Counted from the stretch's first letter, positions 35,026 through 46,680 are shown. The stretch: 64,000 nucleotides of DNA from an uncultured Halieaceae bacterium (GCA_913057135.1 CAJXNM010000007.1:16202-80201), one strand, 5' to 3'. The notes: a model not told the origin generated them from the sequence alone. Numbers and translations: made by a program.

Positions 35026-36015
35026 TCAAGCGTCAGCGGTGTCGGTGGGCGACGGATCCGAGTCGTCCTCGGTGGCAGGCTCGCTAGTCGCGGCCATGGC
35101 CGACTCGGCAGACGCAGCGGCTGTCGAGACGGCTACCGTTTGCACCTTGTCGTCTTCGGCCACTGTGCCAGCAAACTTACTGAGAATACGCCCTAAGGTG
35201 TCGCGCATCTCGTCCCGGGGCACGATCATATCGATGGCACCGTGCTCGAGCAAAAACTCACTGCGCTGAAAACCCTTGGGCAGCTTTTGGCGAATCGTCT
35301 GCTCGATAATATTGGGGCCAGCAAACCCCGCGCGAGCATCGGGTTCGGCGACGTTGATGTCACCTAGTAATGCTAGCGACGCCGACACACCACCGTAAAT
35401 AGGATCGGTCATGACCGAGATATAGGGCACACCCACCTGCTTCATGCGCTCGATAACCGCCGATGTCTTGGCCATTTGCATGAGCGAAATGAGAGCCTCT
35501 TGCATGCGCGCGCCGCCGGATGCGGAAAAACACACCAGCGGTAATTTCTGCTCAAGGGCAAGGGTTGCCGCACGGGCAAACTTTTCCCCGACGGCGTAGC
35601 CCATTGACCCGCCGTGGAAATCAAACTCAAAGGCCAACGCCACCAGCTCGGTACCGTGCAAGCTGCCACGCATAGCGATAAGTGCATCCCGCTCCCCTGT
35701 GGCCTTTTGCGCCTGGGTTAAGCGATCTCGGTATTTGCGCTTGTCTTTAAACTTCAGACGATCGATGGGCTCCAGATTGACAAATAGCTCGGTGCGTCCG
35801 CCCTCATCGAGGAAGATATCGAGCCGTCGACGGGCACCAATGCGCATGTGGTGGCCACATTTCGGACAGACATCGAGGTTGCGCTCGAGATCGGGTCGAT
35901 ACAATACCGAATCGCACTTAACACACTTGCGCCACAGGCCCTCAGGCACGTTAGCGCGCTTGGCAGTGTCATCTTTGCGAACGCCCGAGGGCAGAATTTT
36001 GTCAATCCAACTCAT
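35026..36015 (-). CDS. accD: Acetyl-CoA carboxylase carboxyltransferase beta subunit
   Basis: A 329-residue subunit that with AccA transfers carboxyl from carboxybiotin to acetyl-CoA, the first step of fatty acid synthesis. A four-Cys zinc ribbon ([20 protein letters not shown] then PKC, about 31-53) is characteristic. The crotonase-like core shows [20 protein letters not shown]. The C-terminal 35 residues, rich in Ala, Ser, Asp and Glu, are longer than the E. coli tail and low in complexity. It is followed by folC, as in Pseudomonas. Confidence 0.95.
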   Translation of the reverse strand: MSWIDKILPSGVRKDDTAKRANVPEGLWRKCVKCDSVLYRPDLERNLDVCPKCGHHMRIGARRRLDIFLDEGGRTELFVNLEPIDRLKFKDKRKYRDRLTQAQKATGERDALIAMRGSLHGTELVALAFEFDFHGGSMGYAVGEKFARAATLALEQKLPLVCFSASGGARMQEALISLMQMAKTSAVIERMKQVGVPYISVMTDPIYGGVSASLALLGDINVAEPDARAGFAGPNIIEQTIRQKLPKGFQRSEFLLEHGAIDMIVPRDEMRDTLGRILSKFAGTVAEDDKVQTVAVSTAAASAESAMAATSEPATEDDSDPSPTDTADA

Positions 36016-36056
36016 GCCAAGCTCCCTGTTAGGGCCGTGAGTATACCCGCCCAGCC

Positions 36057-36884
36057 TTAGGCTGCGGAAGCAACCCCATCGACACCCGAGCGAATATCGT
36101 GCAGTAATGCCAAGGCTTGCTCTGTTGCCTGTGCCTCGTCGGCACCCGACGCCATGGCCTTCGCTATGGTGTCAATTAGCGCACTACCAACGACCACGCC
36201 ATCGGCGAAGTTGGCCACCGATGCGGCAGAAGCCGCGTCTTTGATACCAAAGCCGACGCAAACCGGTAGCGACGTGGTGCGCCGAATACGCTCTAAGTAC
36301 TGAGCAACATCGTCGGCGTCGAGATTGCCAGCGCCGGTCACACCTTTAACCGCCACGTAGTAAATGAAGCCACTGGCCTCGGCGGTTATGGTGCTGATAC
36401 GTACGTCTGGGGTCGTCGGTGAGATCAAGAAAATGTTATCGAGCTGTACGCGCTTGAGCTCCGTGTTCAGGGTGGCCACCTCTTCGGGGGGTAAGTCAAC
36501 CGTGATCAAACCGTCGACACCGGCGGCGGCGCAGGCATCGGCGAATGCCCCATAGCCCATGCGCTCTACCGGGTTGGCATAACCCATCACCACTACCGGG
36601 GTATGCTGATTGCGCTCGCGAAAGGACGCCACCATGGCCAAGACATCGCGCAGGCTGATGCCATTGGCGAGTGCTCGCTCGTGGCCCAACTGGATGACCG
36701 GCCCCTCTGACATAGGATCTGAGAACGGCACGCCGATTTCCAGTACATCGGCGCCGGCCTCTACCAGCCGGTGCATAAGGGGGACAGTGGTATCGCGCTG
36801 GGGATCACCGGCCACCACATAAGGGATGACGGCCTTGCGTCCAGCGGCTTCAAGGGATTGGAAACAATCTCGCAGTCGAGTCAC
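36057..36884 (-). CDS. trpA: Tryptophan synthase alpha subunit
   Basis: A 275-residue TIM barrel that cleaves indole-glycerol phosphate and channels indole to TrpB. The catalytic Glu and Asp are in [16 protein letters not shown]. The track opens at 36938 within trpB; the in-frame GTG at 36884 ([17 protein letters not shown]), with AGGT 7 bp before it, gives a length close to E. coli TrpA (268) and starts 25 bp after the trpB stop. Likely co-transcribed with trpFB. Confidence 0.94.
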   Translation of the reverse strand: MTRLRDCFQSLEAAGRKAVIPYVVAGDPQRDTTVPLMHRLVEAGADVLEIGVPFSDPMSEGPVIQLGHERALANGISLRDVLAMVASFRERNQHTPVVVMGYANPVERMGYGAFADACAAAGVDGLITVDLPPEEVATLNTELKRVQLDNIFLISPTTPDVRISTITAEASGFIYYVAVKGVTGAGNLDADDVAQYLERIRRTTSLPVCVGFGIKDAASAASVANFADGVVVGSALIDTIAKAMASGADEAQATEQALALLHDIRSGVDGVASAA

Positions 36885-36909
36885 AGTGCTACCTATTTGG
36901 GTCTGGCTA

Positions 36910-38130
36910 TTACAGTTCGATACCGTCGATGGCGGCAACCGTTAAGATGTCTTTATCGCCCCGCCCCGACAAATTCACGATGATATGCTGCTCAGGGCTC
37001 ATGGTCGCCGCCAGCTTCTCCGCATAGGCCAGCGCATGGGCTGTCTCGAGGGCGGGCATAATACCCTCCATACGGGTCCAGCGGTGGAATGCTGTCAGTG
37101 CCTCGTCATCGTTAGCGGCAACGTAATTCACCCGACCTATGTCCTTGAGCCAGGCGTGCTCGGGGCCAACGCCGGGGTAATCGAGACCCGCTGACACCGA
37201 GTGGGTATGCAGGATTTGGCCGTTGTCGTCCTGCATGAGATAGGTGCGATTGCCATGCAATACACCCGGGGTACCCGCTGATAAAGGCGCCGCGTGCTCA
37301 CCGGTCTCAACGCCGTGCCCCCCGGCCTCTACCCCATACATAGCTACCGAGTCATCGGCCAGGAAGGGATGGAACAAACCAATGGCATTGGAGCCACCGC
37401 CGACACAGGCCACCAGGGCATCCGGTAACCGCCCGGTCATGGCCAGGGATTGCTGGCGAGCTTCGCGTCCAATCACACTTTGAAAATCCCGAACCAACAT
37501 GGGATATGGGTGTGGACCTGCCACGGTGCCAATAATGTAGAAAGTGTTGTCAACATAGGTCACCCAGTCGCGCAGGGCCTCGTTCATTGCATCTTTAAGG
37601 GTGCGTGAGCCGGATGTCACAGGAATGACTTTGGCGCCCAGCAGCTTCATGCGATAGACATTGAGGGCCTGGCGTTTGACGTCCTCCGCCCCCATAAAGA
37701 CATGGCACTCAAGTCCCAGACGCGCCGCCACGGTGGCACTGGCGACACCGTGCTGGCCGGCGCCGGTCTCGGCAATCACGCGCTTCTTGCCCATGTGTTT
37801 TGCCAGCAAGGCTTGGCCAATGGTGTTGTTCACCTTGTGGGCACCGGTGTGATTCAAATCTTCGCGCTTTAAAAAAATGCGCGCACCGCCGATGGCATCG
37901 GAAATTCGGCTCGCTTCGTAAAGCGGCGAGGGACGCCCCACGTAATGGGCCAGATCGGTATCGAACTCGCGCTGAAAATCCGGGTCGTTGGCCATCTCTC
38001 GGTAGAGCTGCTCTAAATCTGCCAAGGCAGACATGAGGGTTTCGGCCACAAACTTGCCCCCATACTGGCCAAAACGACCATGTTGATCGGGTACCGACGC
38101 GTACAGTTCGGGGTTGATATCGGCAGTCAT
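36910..38130 (-). CDS. trpB: Tryptophan synthase beta subunit
   Basis: A 406-residue PLP enzyme that joins indole and serine to make tryptophan. The PLP lysine lies in [15 protein letters not shown] and the phosphate loop is [15 protein letters not shown]-terminal [14 protein letters not shown] is the TrpB1 signature. Its ATG overlaps the trpF stop by 4 bp. Confidence 0.97.
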   Translation of the reverse strand: MTADINPELYASVPDQHGRFGQYGGKFVAETLMSALADLEQLYREMANDPDFQREFDTDLAHYVGRPSPLYEASRISDAIGGARIFLKREDLNHTGAHKVNNTIGQALLAKHMGKKRVIAETGAGQHGVASATVAARLGLECHVFMGAEDVKRQALNVYRMKLLGAKVIPVTSGSRTLKDAMNEALRDWVTYVDNTFYIIGTVAGPHPYPMLVRDFQSVIGREARQQSLAMTGRLPDALVACVGGGSNAIGLFHPFLADDSVAMYGVEAGGHGVETGEHAAPLSAGTPGVLHGNRTYLMQDDNGQILHTHSVSAGLDYPGVGPEHAWLKDIGRVNYVAANDDEALTAFHRWTRMEGIMPALETAHALAYAEKLAATMSPEQHIIVNLSGRGDKDILTVAAIDGIEL

Positions 38131-38756
38131 GGTGTTAACTCCTGTGAAGCGGTTTTGGCAGCGGCCACGAACCGTCGCATTTTATCGTCATCTTTAATAC
38201 CCGGTGCAGTCTCGACACCGCTGCTTACGTCGACCGCAGCGGGCCGCACTGCCCGGACGGCGTCGGCCACATTATCGGGATCCAAGCCCCCCGCCAACAC
38301 AAGCGCGCGGGGCATTTGATGGGGCAATAATGACCAGTCGAAGGCCTTGCCAGTGCCCCCAAATTGGCCATCGTGCACGCTGTCGACCAGGAACCCACGG
38401 GCCCTTGCGTACTGTTCGGCACATCCGAGCAACGCATCGGGTGCTTGGGCACGCAGCGCTTTAATGTAGGGCACCGACCAGCGCTCACAAAACTCTGCGG
38501 TTTCATCCCCATGAAACTGCAGCACATTAATCGGCAGCGCCGCTAATGCCGCATCGACCTCGGCGCTGCTGGGGTCGACCATGAGCGCCACCACCGTGGT
38601 AAAAGGCGGCAGTTCAGCGCAAATATCCCGCGCCTGCTGAATACCCACAGCGCGCTTGCTACCGGGCCATAACACCAAGCCCAGGGCGTCGGCACCCGCC
38701 GCGATCGCCGCCACACCGTCTTGGGGGCGGGTAATTCCACAAATCTTGACTTGCAT
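38127..38756 (-). CDS. trpF: Phosphoribosylanthranilate isomerase
   Basis: A 209-residue TIM barrel for the third committed step of tryptophan synthesis. [14 protein letters not shown] holds the catalytic Cys, and LQFHGDE and [15 protein letters not shown] are standard motifs; the catalytic Asp is in [18 protein letters not shown]. It is stand-alone, not fused to TrpC as in enterics. It lies 52 bp after truA and overlaps trpB. Confidence 0.96.
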   Translation of the reverse strand: MQVKICGITRPQDGVAAIAAGADALGLVLWPGSKRAVGIQQARDICAELPPFTTVVALMVDPSSAEVDAALAALPINVLQFHGDETAEFCERWSVPYIKALRAQAPDALLGCAEQYARARGFLVDSVHDGQFGGTGKAFDWSLLPHQMPRALVLAGGLDPDNVADAVRAVRPAAVDVSSGVETAPGIKDDDKMRRFVAAAKTASQELTP

Positions 38757-38808
38757 CGGTCGTGCCGTGGTCGAATTCAGCCGCGCAGTGTAGCAAACCT
38801 GAGCCGGT

Positions 38809-39645
38809 TTAAACGAATCCCGTGAGCCAACTTGGCCCCTCGGGTGTTTGGGGAAGATCGAATTCCCCTGAATAGCGCACCGCCACCAAATAGAGACCGC
38901 TGCCCGATGCGGTATCTGCCGCCACTGTGCGGTCTTTACCCGCCAACAATTCAGCGATCCATGGGGCCGGTTTCAGACCTGCACCCACCAGTAACAAGCT
39001 GCCGGCGATATTGCGCACCATATGGTGCAAGAAGGCATTCGCTTCGATATCAATAATGACGAAATCCCCTCGGCGCCACACCGCAATCTCTGTCAGCGAT
39101 CGCCAGGGAGTAGAGGACTGACACTGGGATGCTCGAAAGGCTGAGAAATCCTGCTCGCCCACCAGCACCTGTGCCGCTCGGTGCATGGTGTCGGCATCTA
39201 ACGGTCGCCGGTACCAACTGACCCGATGCACCAGATGCGCGGGGCGGACCGCGGTGTTGGCGATGATATAGCGATAACGACGTGCATAGGCGCTGTGGCG
39301 CGCGTGGAAGCTATCGGGAACCGGGTGTGCCCAGTGCACACGAACAGAATCCGGTAGCGCACTATTGGTGCCCATGACCCACGCCTTCGGCGCACGGCCT
39401 ACGGGGTCATCGAAATGGACAATCTGGCCGTAGCCGTGGACTCCGGTATCAGTACGCCCGGCACAATGCACACGGATCGAGCGCCCCCCCGCTATGCCCG
39501 CAAGCGCGCGTTCAAGGGTTTCCTGAACCGTCGTGCAATCGAGATGCGGCTGGGCCTGCCAACCGTGAAATGCAGCGCCGTCGTATTCGATACGCAAAGC
39601 GACCCGCTGTCCCGCCGACCATGGGGCTGACTGCCACTGGGTCAC
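38809..39645 (-). CDS. truA: tRNA pseudouridine(38-40) synthase
   Basis: A 278-residue enzyme that makes pseudouridine at positions 38-40 of tRNA anticodon arms. RIEYDGAAFHGWQAQP and the catalytic Asp in CAGRTDTGVHGYGQ (about 66) identify it. The track start at 39768 lies inside fimV; GTG 39645, 4 bp after the fimV stop, gives a length near E. coli TruA (270). The GTG start is inferred from length and spacing. Confidence 0.93.
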   Translation of the reverse strand: MTQWQSAPWSAGQRVALRIEYDGAAFHGWQAQPHLDCTTVQETLERALAGIAGGRSIRVHCAGRTDTGVHGYGQIVHFDDPVGRAPKAWVMGTNSALPDSVRVHWAHPVPDSFHARHSAYARRYRYIIANTAVRPAHLVHRVSWYRRPLDADTMHRAAQVLVGEQDFSAFRASQCQSSTPWRSLTEIAVWRRGDFVIIDIEANAFLHHMVRNIAGSLLLVGAGLKPAPWIAELLAGKDRTVAADTASGSGLYLVAVRYSGEFDLPQTPEGPSWLTGFV

Positions 39646-39649
39646 GTCA

Positions 39650-42130
39650 CTAATCCAGTCGAAGCAGTAACTCGCGGGCCTCTGCTTGCTGCTGTAGGTC
39701 CCCTTCAGCGATGATTTCTTCAAGAATGGGGCGCGCACCCTCCTCGTCACCCATATCGAAATAGGCACGGGCGAGATCGAGCTTAGTATCTACAGGATTG
39801 GCGTCTTTGGCATAGATCAGTGCGTTGTCCTCGTCATCGGACACGCTCTCTTCGAAAGGCGGGGGCACATCGGTACCCAATACCGCTGCCAATTCGGGAG
39901 GCAGGCGGTCATCGCCAGCAGCCACCGAATCGGATAATCCATCCCACTCTGAGTCCAGCGATTGGTCATCGGTGGTTTCGATCTTGGTGTTACCAGCGGC
40001 AGAGCTCTCGGGAGCATCGTTACCGTCAAAGGGCGTGTCGAGCTCCAGTTCTAAATCAAACTCGTCGAGACCAGACACGCTGGTTACCTCTGGCTCCTCA
40101 GCGGGGGCGGGGTTGAAGCTATCATCGGTTGCCATTGGCGTGACCACGCGGTCGGCCGGCGCTTCTGGCGGCTGTTGGGGTGTCACAGGCTCAAAATCAA
40201 TAGGATCCAGCTCTTCACGAGCATTGACCTGAAGCTGACTTGGCTGCTCGCTAGCGCGCGGCTCGATGGCCTGAGTGCCGGCGCCCTCGTAGCGGTTAGT
40301 GGCAGCAGGTGCGGTGCCCGGCTCAGTGGCCAGCAAACCCAGGTCATCATCAACGGCGGGGGCATGTGCCTCGATGAGTGCTACCGCCTGATCCAGTACC
40401 ACTGGGTCGCCACAACCCTCCAGGGTTGTCAGCAGTGCCTGGGCGTCATGCCATCGGTCGGTTTTGAGATAGGTATTCACCAGTTTCAAATAGACAATAG
40501 GGTTGTCGGGCTCGGTTTGGGCAGCGCTGGTAAGTAACTCTATGGCTTGTTGATACCGGCCATAGGCAATGTAGATGTCGGCCTCGGCGATGGCATCGGA
40601 GATGGAACCCACCTCTACCGATGATTCATCAAGGGGTTGCTCCGATAGCTCAGGGTCTGGCCGCATCTCACGTCTGGCCGCATCGGCCCTAGCCAAAGCC
40701 CGAGACGTACGACTGAGTGCACCGCCAACACCCGCCTCACCGGAGGCGGCTAAGTAGCGCCGGTCTGCGCGGCGCGCAACGTACACGCCCGCAAAGGCCA
40801 GCACCACCACACCACCCAAGGCATACACCCACCAGGGTAAACCGGTATTGATCGGGCGAGCCGGCACCGCCGCCGACGGCTCTTGCTGCGCCGGTGCCAT
40901 GGCCGCTGCTGTGGCTATATCGCGAGCCGCAAGCTCCGCTTGCAATGCGGCAATCTGGCGGTCTTTTACGGTGACCAACTGACGCAGGTCGCCCACTTGA
41001 TTGGACAGCTCATTCAGGCGTCGCTGAATAGCGGCAAGTTCAACGCTGTTCATACCCGAACTACTTGCGCTGGTTTCCGGGGCAGCTTGGCTAGAACTCT
41101 GGGCTGTAGGGGTATCCGTAACAGGGTCGGTGCTTGCCACAGAGGGCACAGACTCAGCCCCTTGCCGCGGGGTTCCACCCGTGCTCACCAGCGGTTCATT
41201 AGGCTCGCGCTCTGACTGGCTTGGTGGGCTTTTGGCTGTCGATGTATCGGCATCTGACTCGCTACTATTGCTATCGCCCTTTTCAATCTCGTTGTCGGCC
41301 AATACACGCAGCAAAGGCTCGCGCATAATGCCGTTTGCCCAGTCCTCATTTTGTTGCTTCACCATGGCTACCGCTTCTGCGGTGCTGGTGTAGATATCAT
41401 CCTCGCCGGGCATTTCCAGCACATAACCCGCCTTCAGACCATTGATATTGGCGCCCTGAAAGGCGTCGCTATTCATGGCCACGGTGGCAATCATCGTTTG
41501 CGCTACCGAGGCATTAGCAGGGCGTCCTGCGGCGGCAATCTCCCAAAGACTGTCTTGGGCGCGCACCAAATAGCGTTGTCCGGGCTTTGGCTGCTCGCCG
41601 ACATCGCGGTCGTATTGTCGTTTAGGTTTATTACTGGGGGCGGGTGCCTCTGCCGCGGTCTTTTGTACTGGGGCAGGCTTAGCAGGGGCGGGCTCGGGTT
41701 CGGGCGCGGGCTCGGGCGCCATTGGAACCAAGTTGGCTCTGGGTAAGTCAACCAGTACCGTGTACTCCCGCAGCAAACGACCATCGGGCCAGCGGGTCTC
41801 TAACAGAAAATCTAGGTAGGGCTCGAGCAGCGGCTCCGATGTGGTCATCAGGATTTTACTGTTGGCACCATCGACCACAATTTGAAACTGAATACTGGTG
41901 AGGAAATAAGCGCGCTCGACACCCAGGCGGTCAAAGTCTTCTGGGGTTGCCAGGCGAACGCGAATGTCTTCGATGTTCAGATCTTGCACATCGAGCAATG
42001 CCACTTCGGCCCGCAATGGCTCGTTGAGGTAGGACTTGAGGGTCACATCACCCAAACCAAGCCCGAAGGCTGGGCCACTCAGTGCCGGTGCCAACGCCAG
42101 AGCAAGAGCAATCCGCTTGAACGGTTTCAT
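39650..42130 (-). CDS. fimV: FimV-like motility and polarity protein
   Basis: An 826-residue inner-membrane protein. Order of parts: signal peptide (1-23), the FimV N-terminal domain (LGDVTLKSYLNEPLRAEVAL), a periplasmic LysM (RYLVRAQDSLWEIAA, about 185), a coiled-coil stretch near 365-400, one membrane helix (PWWVYALGGVVVLAFAGVYV, about 432), a TPR-like acidic cytoplasmic region and the C-terminal FimV domain (DTKLDLARAYFDMGDEEGAR). FimV anchors polar assembly and twitching motility in Pseudomonas. Location between asd and truA matches that genus. Confidence 0.93.
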   Translation of the reverse strand: MKPFKRIALALALAPALSGPAFGLGLGDVTLKSYLNEPLRAEVALLDVQDLNIEDIRVRLATPEDFDRLGVERAYFLTSIQFQIVVDGANSKILMTTSEPLLEPYLDFLLETRWPDGRLLREYTVLVDLPRANLVPMAPEPAPEPEPAPAKPAPVQKTAAEAPAPSNKPKRQYDRDVGEQPKPGQRYLVRAQDSLWEIAAAGRPANASVAQTMIATVAMNSDAFQGANINGLKAGYVLEMPGEDDIYTSTAEAVAMVKQQNEDWANGIMREPLLRVLADNEIEKGDSNSSESDADTSTAKSPPSQSEREPNEPLVSTGGTPRQGAESVPSVASTDPVTDTPTAQSSSQAAPETSASSSGMNSVELAAIQRRLNELSNQVGDLRQLVTVKDRQIAALQAELAARDIATAAAMAPAQQEPSAAVPARPINTGLPWWVYALGGVVVLAFAGVYVARRADRRYLAASGEAGVGGALSRTSRALARADAARREMRPDPELSEQPLDESSVEVGSISDAIAEADIYIAYGRYQQAIELLTSAAQTEPDNPIVYLKLVNTYLKTDRWHDAQALLTTLEGCGDPVVLDQAVALIEAHAPAVDDDLGLLATEPGTAPAATNRYEGAGTQAIEPRASEQPSQLQVNAREELDPIDFEPVTPQQPPEAPADRVVTPMATDDSFNPAPAEEPEVTSVSGLDEFDLELELDTPFDGNDAPESSAAGNTKIETTDDQSLDSEWDGLSDSVAAGDDRLPPELAAVLGTDVPPPFEESVSDDEDNALIYAKDANPVDTKLDLARAYFDMGDEEGARPILEEIIAEGDLQQQAEARELLLRLD

Positions 42131-42239
42131 CTATTTCCTACCCAGTTTGAAGTCGACACCGATTCGATCACCTTGTACCACTAATCGACGATTGGTTTAA
42201 CCTGAAAAAGGCCCACCCCACGGGTCGTCAATCCACGTG

Positions 42240-43262
42240 TTACAGGTAATCCGCTACCAGAATTTCAGCAATTTGGACGCTGTTAAGGGCAGCACCTTTG
42301 CGCACATTATCGGACACCACCCACAAATCAAGGCCGCGTGGGTGTGAAATATCCTCGCGGATACGCCCGACATAGACAGGATCCTGGCCCGCAGCCTCGG
42401 TCACCGGGGTCGGGTATCCCCCATCGGCTCGGTCATCGAGTACCTCAACACCCGGTGCGCCGGCGAGCAATGCCCTGGCCTGTTCCGCGCTAATCTTCTC
42501 TCGGGTCTCGATATGTACGGCTTCAGAGTGACCAAAGAACACCGGAATACGCACACAGGTTGGGTTCACCGCAATAGTGGCATCCTCGAAAATCTTCTGG
42601 GTTTCCCAGACCATTTTCATCTCTTCCCGCGTGTATCCATTCTCTTGGAAGGTATCGATATGGGGCAGCGCATTAAAGGCAATCTGCTTCGGGTACACCT
42701 CGGTCTTAATGCTCTGTGCGTTTAGTAGTTTGGCGGTTTGTTGTGCCAACTCTTCAATGGCTTCTTTACCCGTACCGCTCACCGCCTGATAAGTGGCCAC
42801 ATTGATGCGCTCAAGACCCACCGCATCGCGGATAGGCTTCAATGCCACCAACATCTGGATGGTCGAGCAATTGGGGTTGGCGATAATGCCGCGCTGGGTG
42901 TAACCCGCAATAGCGTGGGGATTCACTTCAGGCACCACTAGAGGGATGTCCGGGTCGCGACGGAAATGGGAGGTGTTGTCGACAACCACGCAGCCCGCGG
43001 CCGCGGCCTTGGGGGCATATTCCGCTGAAATAGAGCCGCCGGCGGAGAAAAGTCCCACCTGCACCTGACTAAAATCGAACGTCGCTAAGTCTTGTACCGT
43101 GACGCTCTTACCTTTGAAGCGCAGGGTTTTACCCGCCGAGCGCTCCGAGGCCAGGGGGTACAGCTTGCCTACCGGGAAATTCCGTTGCTCCAGAATTTCC
43201 ATCATCGCTTCGCCGACGGCGCCGGTGGCACCGACAACAGCGACATCTATCGTCTTACTCAT
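42240..43262 (-). CDS. asd: Aspartate-semialdehyde dehydrogenase
   Basis: A 340-residue NADP enzyme converting aspartyl phosphate to aspartate semialdehyde for Lys, Thr and Met synthesis. VGATGAVGEAMMEIL is the dinucleotide loop; the catalytic Cys is in IIANPNCSTIQMLVALKP and the proton-relay His in RIPVFFGHSEAVH. Length and sequence type fit the shorter Gram-positive/Pseudomonas-type Asd rather than the 367-residue enteric form. Confidence 0.95.
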   Translation of the reverse strand: MSKTIDVAVVGATGAVGEAMMEILEQRNFPVGKLYPLASERSAGKTLRFKGKSVTVQDLATFDFSQVQVGLFSAGGSISAEYAPKAAAAGCVVVDNTSHFRRDPDIPLVVPEVNPHAIAGYTQRGIIANPNCSTIQMLVALKPIRDAVGLERINVATYQAVSGTGKEAIEELAQQTAKLLNAQSIKTEVYPKQIAFNALPHIDTFQENGYTREEMKMVWETQKIFEDATIAVNPTCVRIPVFFGHSEAVHIETREKISAEQARALLAGAPGVEVLDDRADGGYPTPVTEAAGQDPVYVGRIREDISHPRGLDLWVVSDNVRKGAALNSVQIAEILVADYL

Positions 43263-43290
43263 AAATCTATCTCGTTAATACTGAACTGAA

Positions 43291-44376
43291 CTAGGCCGCT
43301 GCGTCGAGCGCTGCTACCACGGCATCACCCATAGCAACGGTGCCCACCACCTTATCGGCAGTTCCGGCGATATCGCCCGTACGCAAGCCACTATCGAGTA
43401 CCGCTGACACCGCTTGTTCGACGGCAGTGGCGGCCTCGGGTGCGTTTAAGGAATAGCGCAACATCATAGCCACCGACAAAATGGTGGCCAGCGGGTTGGC
43501 TTTGTCTTGACCGGCAATATCGGGGGCCGAGCCATGTACTGGCTCGTACAAGCCGCAGGCATCAGCATTCAGCGATGCCGAGGGCAACATACCAATCGAT
43601 CCGGTTAGCATGGCGGCGGTGTCTGACAAAATATCCCCGAAGATGTTACCGGTGACCATGACGTCGAATTGTTTTGGGGCCCGCACTAATTGCATGGCAG
43701 CGTTATCTACGTACATGTGGCTTAAGTCCACATTGGTGTAATCGGCCGCCACCCGGCTCACCACTTCCCGCCACAGCTGCGTCACTTCCAAGACATTCGC
43801 CTTGTCAACTGAGGTCAGCCGCCCGCCTCGCTTCTCGGCCAGAGTAAACGCCAGCCGTGCGATGCGCTCAATTTCACTTTCTCGATAAATGTAGGTGTTG
43901 AATCCCTCGCGCTCGCCGTCTTCGCGGGTACGAATGCCCCTGGGCTCACCAAAGTAAATACCGCCGGTAAGTTCGCGCACAATGAGTATGTCGAGCCCCG
44001 CCACCAATTCGGCTTTTAAGCTGGACGCATCGGCCAACTGGGGATAAAGCAGCGCAGGACGTAGATTCGCAAATAAATCGAGATCGGCGCGAATCGCTAG
44101 CAAGCCCCGCTCGGGTCGCTCGGCTGCAGGCAAGGTATCCCATTTGGGACCGCCCACGGCCCCTAGCAAAATAGCATCAGCTTCCCGTGCCAATGCCTGT
44201 GTGCTGGCGGGATAGGCGGCGCCCTGTCGATCGATAGCGATACCACCCAAATCAGCCTCAGCGATATCCAGGGTGAGTCCGTGTTGTTGTGCCACATGCC
44301 GAAGTACTCGTTCGGCCTGCGCCACCACCTCTGGCCCAATACCATCGCCGGGCAGCAAAACAATCTTGTGGCTCAT
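43291..44376 (-). CDS. leuB: 3-isopropylmalate dehydrogenase
   Basis: A 361-residue NAD-dependent enzyme of leucine synthesis that oxidatively decarboxylates 3-isopropylmalate. [13 protein letters not shown] and the C-terminal [19 protein letters not shown] are diagnostic. Its ATG overlaps the leuD TAA by one base, so leuCDB is one operon, with asd 28 bp downstream. Confidence 0.97.
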   Translation of the reverse strand: MSHKIVLLPGDGIGPEVVAQAERVLRHVAQQHGLTLDIAEADLGGIAIDRQGAAYPASTQALAREADAILLGAVGGPKWDTLPAAERPERGLLAIRADLDLFANLRPALLYPQLADASSLKAELVAGLDILIVRELTGGIYFGEPRGIRTREDGEREGFNTYIYRESEIERIARLAFTLAEKRGGRLTSVDKANVLEVTQLWREVVSRVAADYTNVDLSHMYVDNAAMQLVRAPKQFDVMVTGNIFGDILSDTAAMLTGSIGMLPSASLNADACGLYEPVHGSAPDIAGQDKANPLATILSVAMMLRYSLNAPEAATAVEQAVSAVLDSGLRTGDIAGTADKVVGTVAMGDAVVAALDAAA

Positions 44377-45026
44377 TAGACCTCCAGGGTTTGAAACACC
44401 CAGGGGAAACGCTGGGCATGCTGGGCTTCGAAAGCGCTAATGGCAGCCTCGCTTTGCAAGGTAATGCCGATATCATCAAGACCCTTCAACAAACAATCGC
44501 GGCGGAACCCATCGACCTCGAAAGGAATACGATGACCGTCAGGGGTCAGCACCAGCTGCTGCTCGAGGTCAATCTCAAGGCTGTAACCCTCGTTGTCGTA
44601 CATCGCCTTGAACAGGTCGTCGACGATAGCCGCATCTAGGGCAATGGGAAGTAAGCCATTTTTGAAGCAATTGGACCGAAAAATATCCGCAAAGCTGGGG
44701 GCGATAATGCAGCGAAATCCGAAATCCACAAGCGCCCAAGGGGCGTGTTCACGGCTTGATCCACACCCAAAGTTTTCACGGGCCAATAGCACCGACGCAC
44801 CTTCATAGCGCGGAAAGTTGAGTGGGAAGTCGGGGTTCTTCGGACGCTTGCTGTTGTCGCTATCGGGCTGACCCTCGTCGAGGTATCGCAACTCGTCGAA
44901 CAGATTGGGGCCAAAGCCGCTGCGCTTAATGGATTTCAAAAACTGTTTGGGCATGATGAGATCGGTGTCCACATTGGCCCGATCCATCGGCGCCACCAAT
45001 CCTTTATGTACGGTAAAAGCTTGCAT
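44376..45026 (-). CDS. leuD: 3-isopropylmalate dehydratase small subunit
   Basis: A 216-residue swivel subunit of isopropylmalate isomerase. [20 protein letters not shown] and [18 protein letters not shown] are the family motifs; the latter holds the Ser that contacts substrate. It overlaps both neighbours by one base (TAATG), consistent with coupled translation of leuC and leuD. Confidence 0.97.
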   Translation of the reverse strand: MQAFTVHKGLVAPMDRANVDTDLIMPKQFLKSIKRSGFGPNLFDELRYLDEGQPDSDNSKRPKNPDFPLNFPRYEGASVLLARENFGCGSSREHAPWALVDFGFRCIIAPSFADIFRSNCFKNGLLPIALDAAIVDDLFKAMYDNEGYSLEIDLEQQLVLTPDGHRIPFEVDGFRRDCLLKGLDDIGITLQSEAAISAFEAQHAQRFPWVFQTLEV

Positions 45027-46468
45027 TAGGCAGCGCCCTCTTGAGCTAGGGTTGGCAGGTCGCGGACATCGACGAAATGGCCGGTGACCGCGGCAGCGGC
45101 GGCCATCGCCGGGCTGACCAAATGGGTCCGTCCACCAAAGCCTTGCCGGCCTTCGAAATTCCGGTTACTGGTACTGGCGCAGCGCTGACCGGGTTTTAAC
45201 TTGTCGGCGTTCATGGCCAGACACATGGAGCAACCGGGCTCGCGCCACTCCATGCCCGCCTCGAGGAAAATACGATCGAGACCTTCCGCTTCCGCCTGCT
45301 GCTTAACTAAACCCGAACCCGGTACCACCAGTGCCTGTTCTATTGAAGGTGCCACGGTACGCCCTTTAACCACCGCTGCCGCCGCACGCAGGTCTTCAAT
45401 ACGCGAATTGGTGCATGAGCCGATGAACACCACATCGGGACGGATATCGGTAATGGCCATACCGCCGCTGAGCCCCATGTAATCAAGCGCGCGGGCCAAA
45501 CCGTCGCGAGCTGTGTCACTGGTCATCTCATCGAGCGATGGCACGCGCCCGTTAACGCCGGTGACCATTTCGGGGGAGGTGCCCCAAGTGACCTGCGGCG
45601 CGATATCAATGGCCTGCAGGGTGATTTCACGATCGAACAGGGCATCGTCATCGCTGTGTAGCGTACGCCACCAGGTCTCGGCCTGGGTCCATAGGTCGCC
45701 GACGGGTGCGAAAGGCTTGCCCCGCACATAGTCGAGGGTCGTGTCATCGACCGCGACCAGGCCTGCGCGAGCACCCGCCTCGATGGCCATATTGCACAGT
45801 GTCATGCGCCCTTCCATGGTGAGATCACGCACCGCTGAGCCTGCGAACTCCAGGGCAAAGCCAGTGCCACCTGCGGTGCCAATGGCGCCAATAATGGCCA
45901 GGGCCATATCTTTGGCGGTGACACCCGGTGCCAACTGACCTTCGACGTTAATCCGGAAGTTCTTCATTTTGCGCTGAATCAAACAACCGGTGGCCAGCAC
46001 ATGCTCTACCTCGGAGGTGCCGATACCGTGGGCCAATGCACCCAGCGCTCCGTGTGTGCTCGTATGGGAGTCACCGCAAACTATGGTCATACCCGGCAAG
46101 GTAGCGCCTTGCTCTGGGCCCATAACGTGCACAATGCCCTGACGGGGATCGTTCAGGGGAATTTCGGGAATGGCAAAGTGGGCACAATTATCGTCGAGGG
46201 TCTGCAGCTGAATACGTGACACCGCATCGGGTAGCGCCTGTAAACCCGCCTTGCGCTCAGTGCTCAGGGTGGACACATTGTGATCGGGTACGGCGATATT
46301 CGCGCTGATACGGCGAGGCTGACGACCCGCCAACCGCAAGCCCTCAAAGGCCTGGGGCGATGTAACCTCGTGGAGTAAATGGCGATCGATGTAGATGAGT
46401 GCAGTGCCGTCATCGCGCTGTTCAACCAAGTGGCTGTGCCAGAGTTTGTCGTATAGGGTTTGACCCAT
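45026..46468 (-). CDS. leuC: 3-isopropylmalate dehydratase large subunit
   Basis: A 480-residue aconitase-family subunit holding a 4Fe-4S cluster. Cluster ligands are the Cys in [19 protein letters not shown] and the two in [35 protein letters not shown] at the N-terminus contains the substrate-binding His region. It is the first gene of leuCDB. ATG 46468 follows a leader with an extended -10 promoter candidate. Confidence 0.97.
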   Translation of the reverse strand: MGQTLYDKLWHSHLVEQRDDGTALIYIDRHLLHEVTSPQAFEGLRLAGRQPRRISANIAVPDHNVSTLSTERKAGLQALPDAVSRIQLQTLDDNCAHFAIPEIPLNDPRQGIVHVMGPEQGATLPGMTIVCGDSHTSTHGALGALAHGIGTSEVEHVLATGCLIQRKMKNFRINVEGQLAPGVTAKDMALAIIGAIGTAGGTGFALEFAGSAVRDLTMEGRMTLCNMAIEAGARAGLVAVDDTTLDYVRGKPFAPVGDLWTQAETWWRTLHSDDDALFDREITLQAIDIAPQVTWGTSPEMVTGVNGRVPSLDEMTSDTARDGLARALDYMGLSGGMAITDIRPDVVFIGSCTNSRIEDLRAAAAVVKGRTVAPSIEQALVVPGSGLVKQQAEAEGLDRIFLEAGMEWREPGCSMCLAMNADKLKPGQRCASTSNRNFEGRQGFGGRTHLVSPAMAAAAAVTGHFVDVRDLPTLAQEGAA

Positions 46469-46538
46469 AGTGGGGCGTCTCCGGAAAGTGCTGTAACTGG
46501 TCTTACTGTATGCGGTGCGCGGATTTACGTACCCGCGT

Positions 46539-46585
46539 CCATACGCGTATGGCCGCGTCGGGTGCGGCAGCCGCGCACTATAGCA
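46539..46585 (-). promoter_or_regulatory. Candidate leuC promoter and palindromic leader site
   Basis: On the minus strand, TGCTATAGT (complement 46577-46585) is an extended -10 element; TTGAAA lies 14 bp further up, too close for a normal -35 but not required with an extended -10. Downstream, in the expected leader, CCATACGCGTATGG (46539-46552) is a perfect 14-bp palindrome and a plausible repressor or activator site. Confidence 0.45.
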
Positions 46586-46680
46586 TCGCTCACGGCTTTC
46601 AAGACAGTTTTACTGGTTTGTGCTAGCACAGGGGGGCAGTCTTTGGTGCGAGCACGCAAACAGGTGTGTGTAGACAGGTG

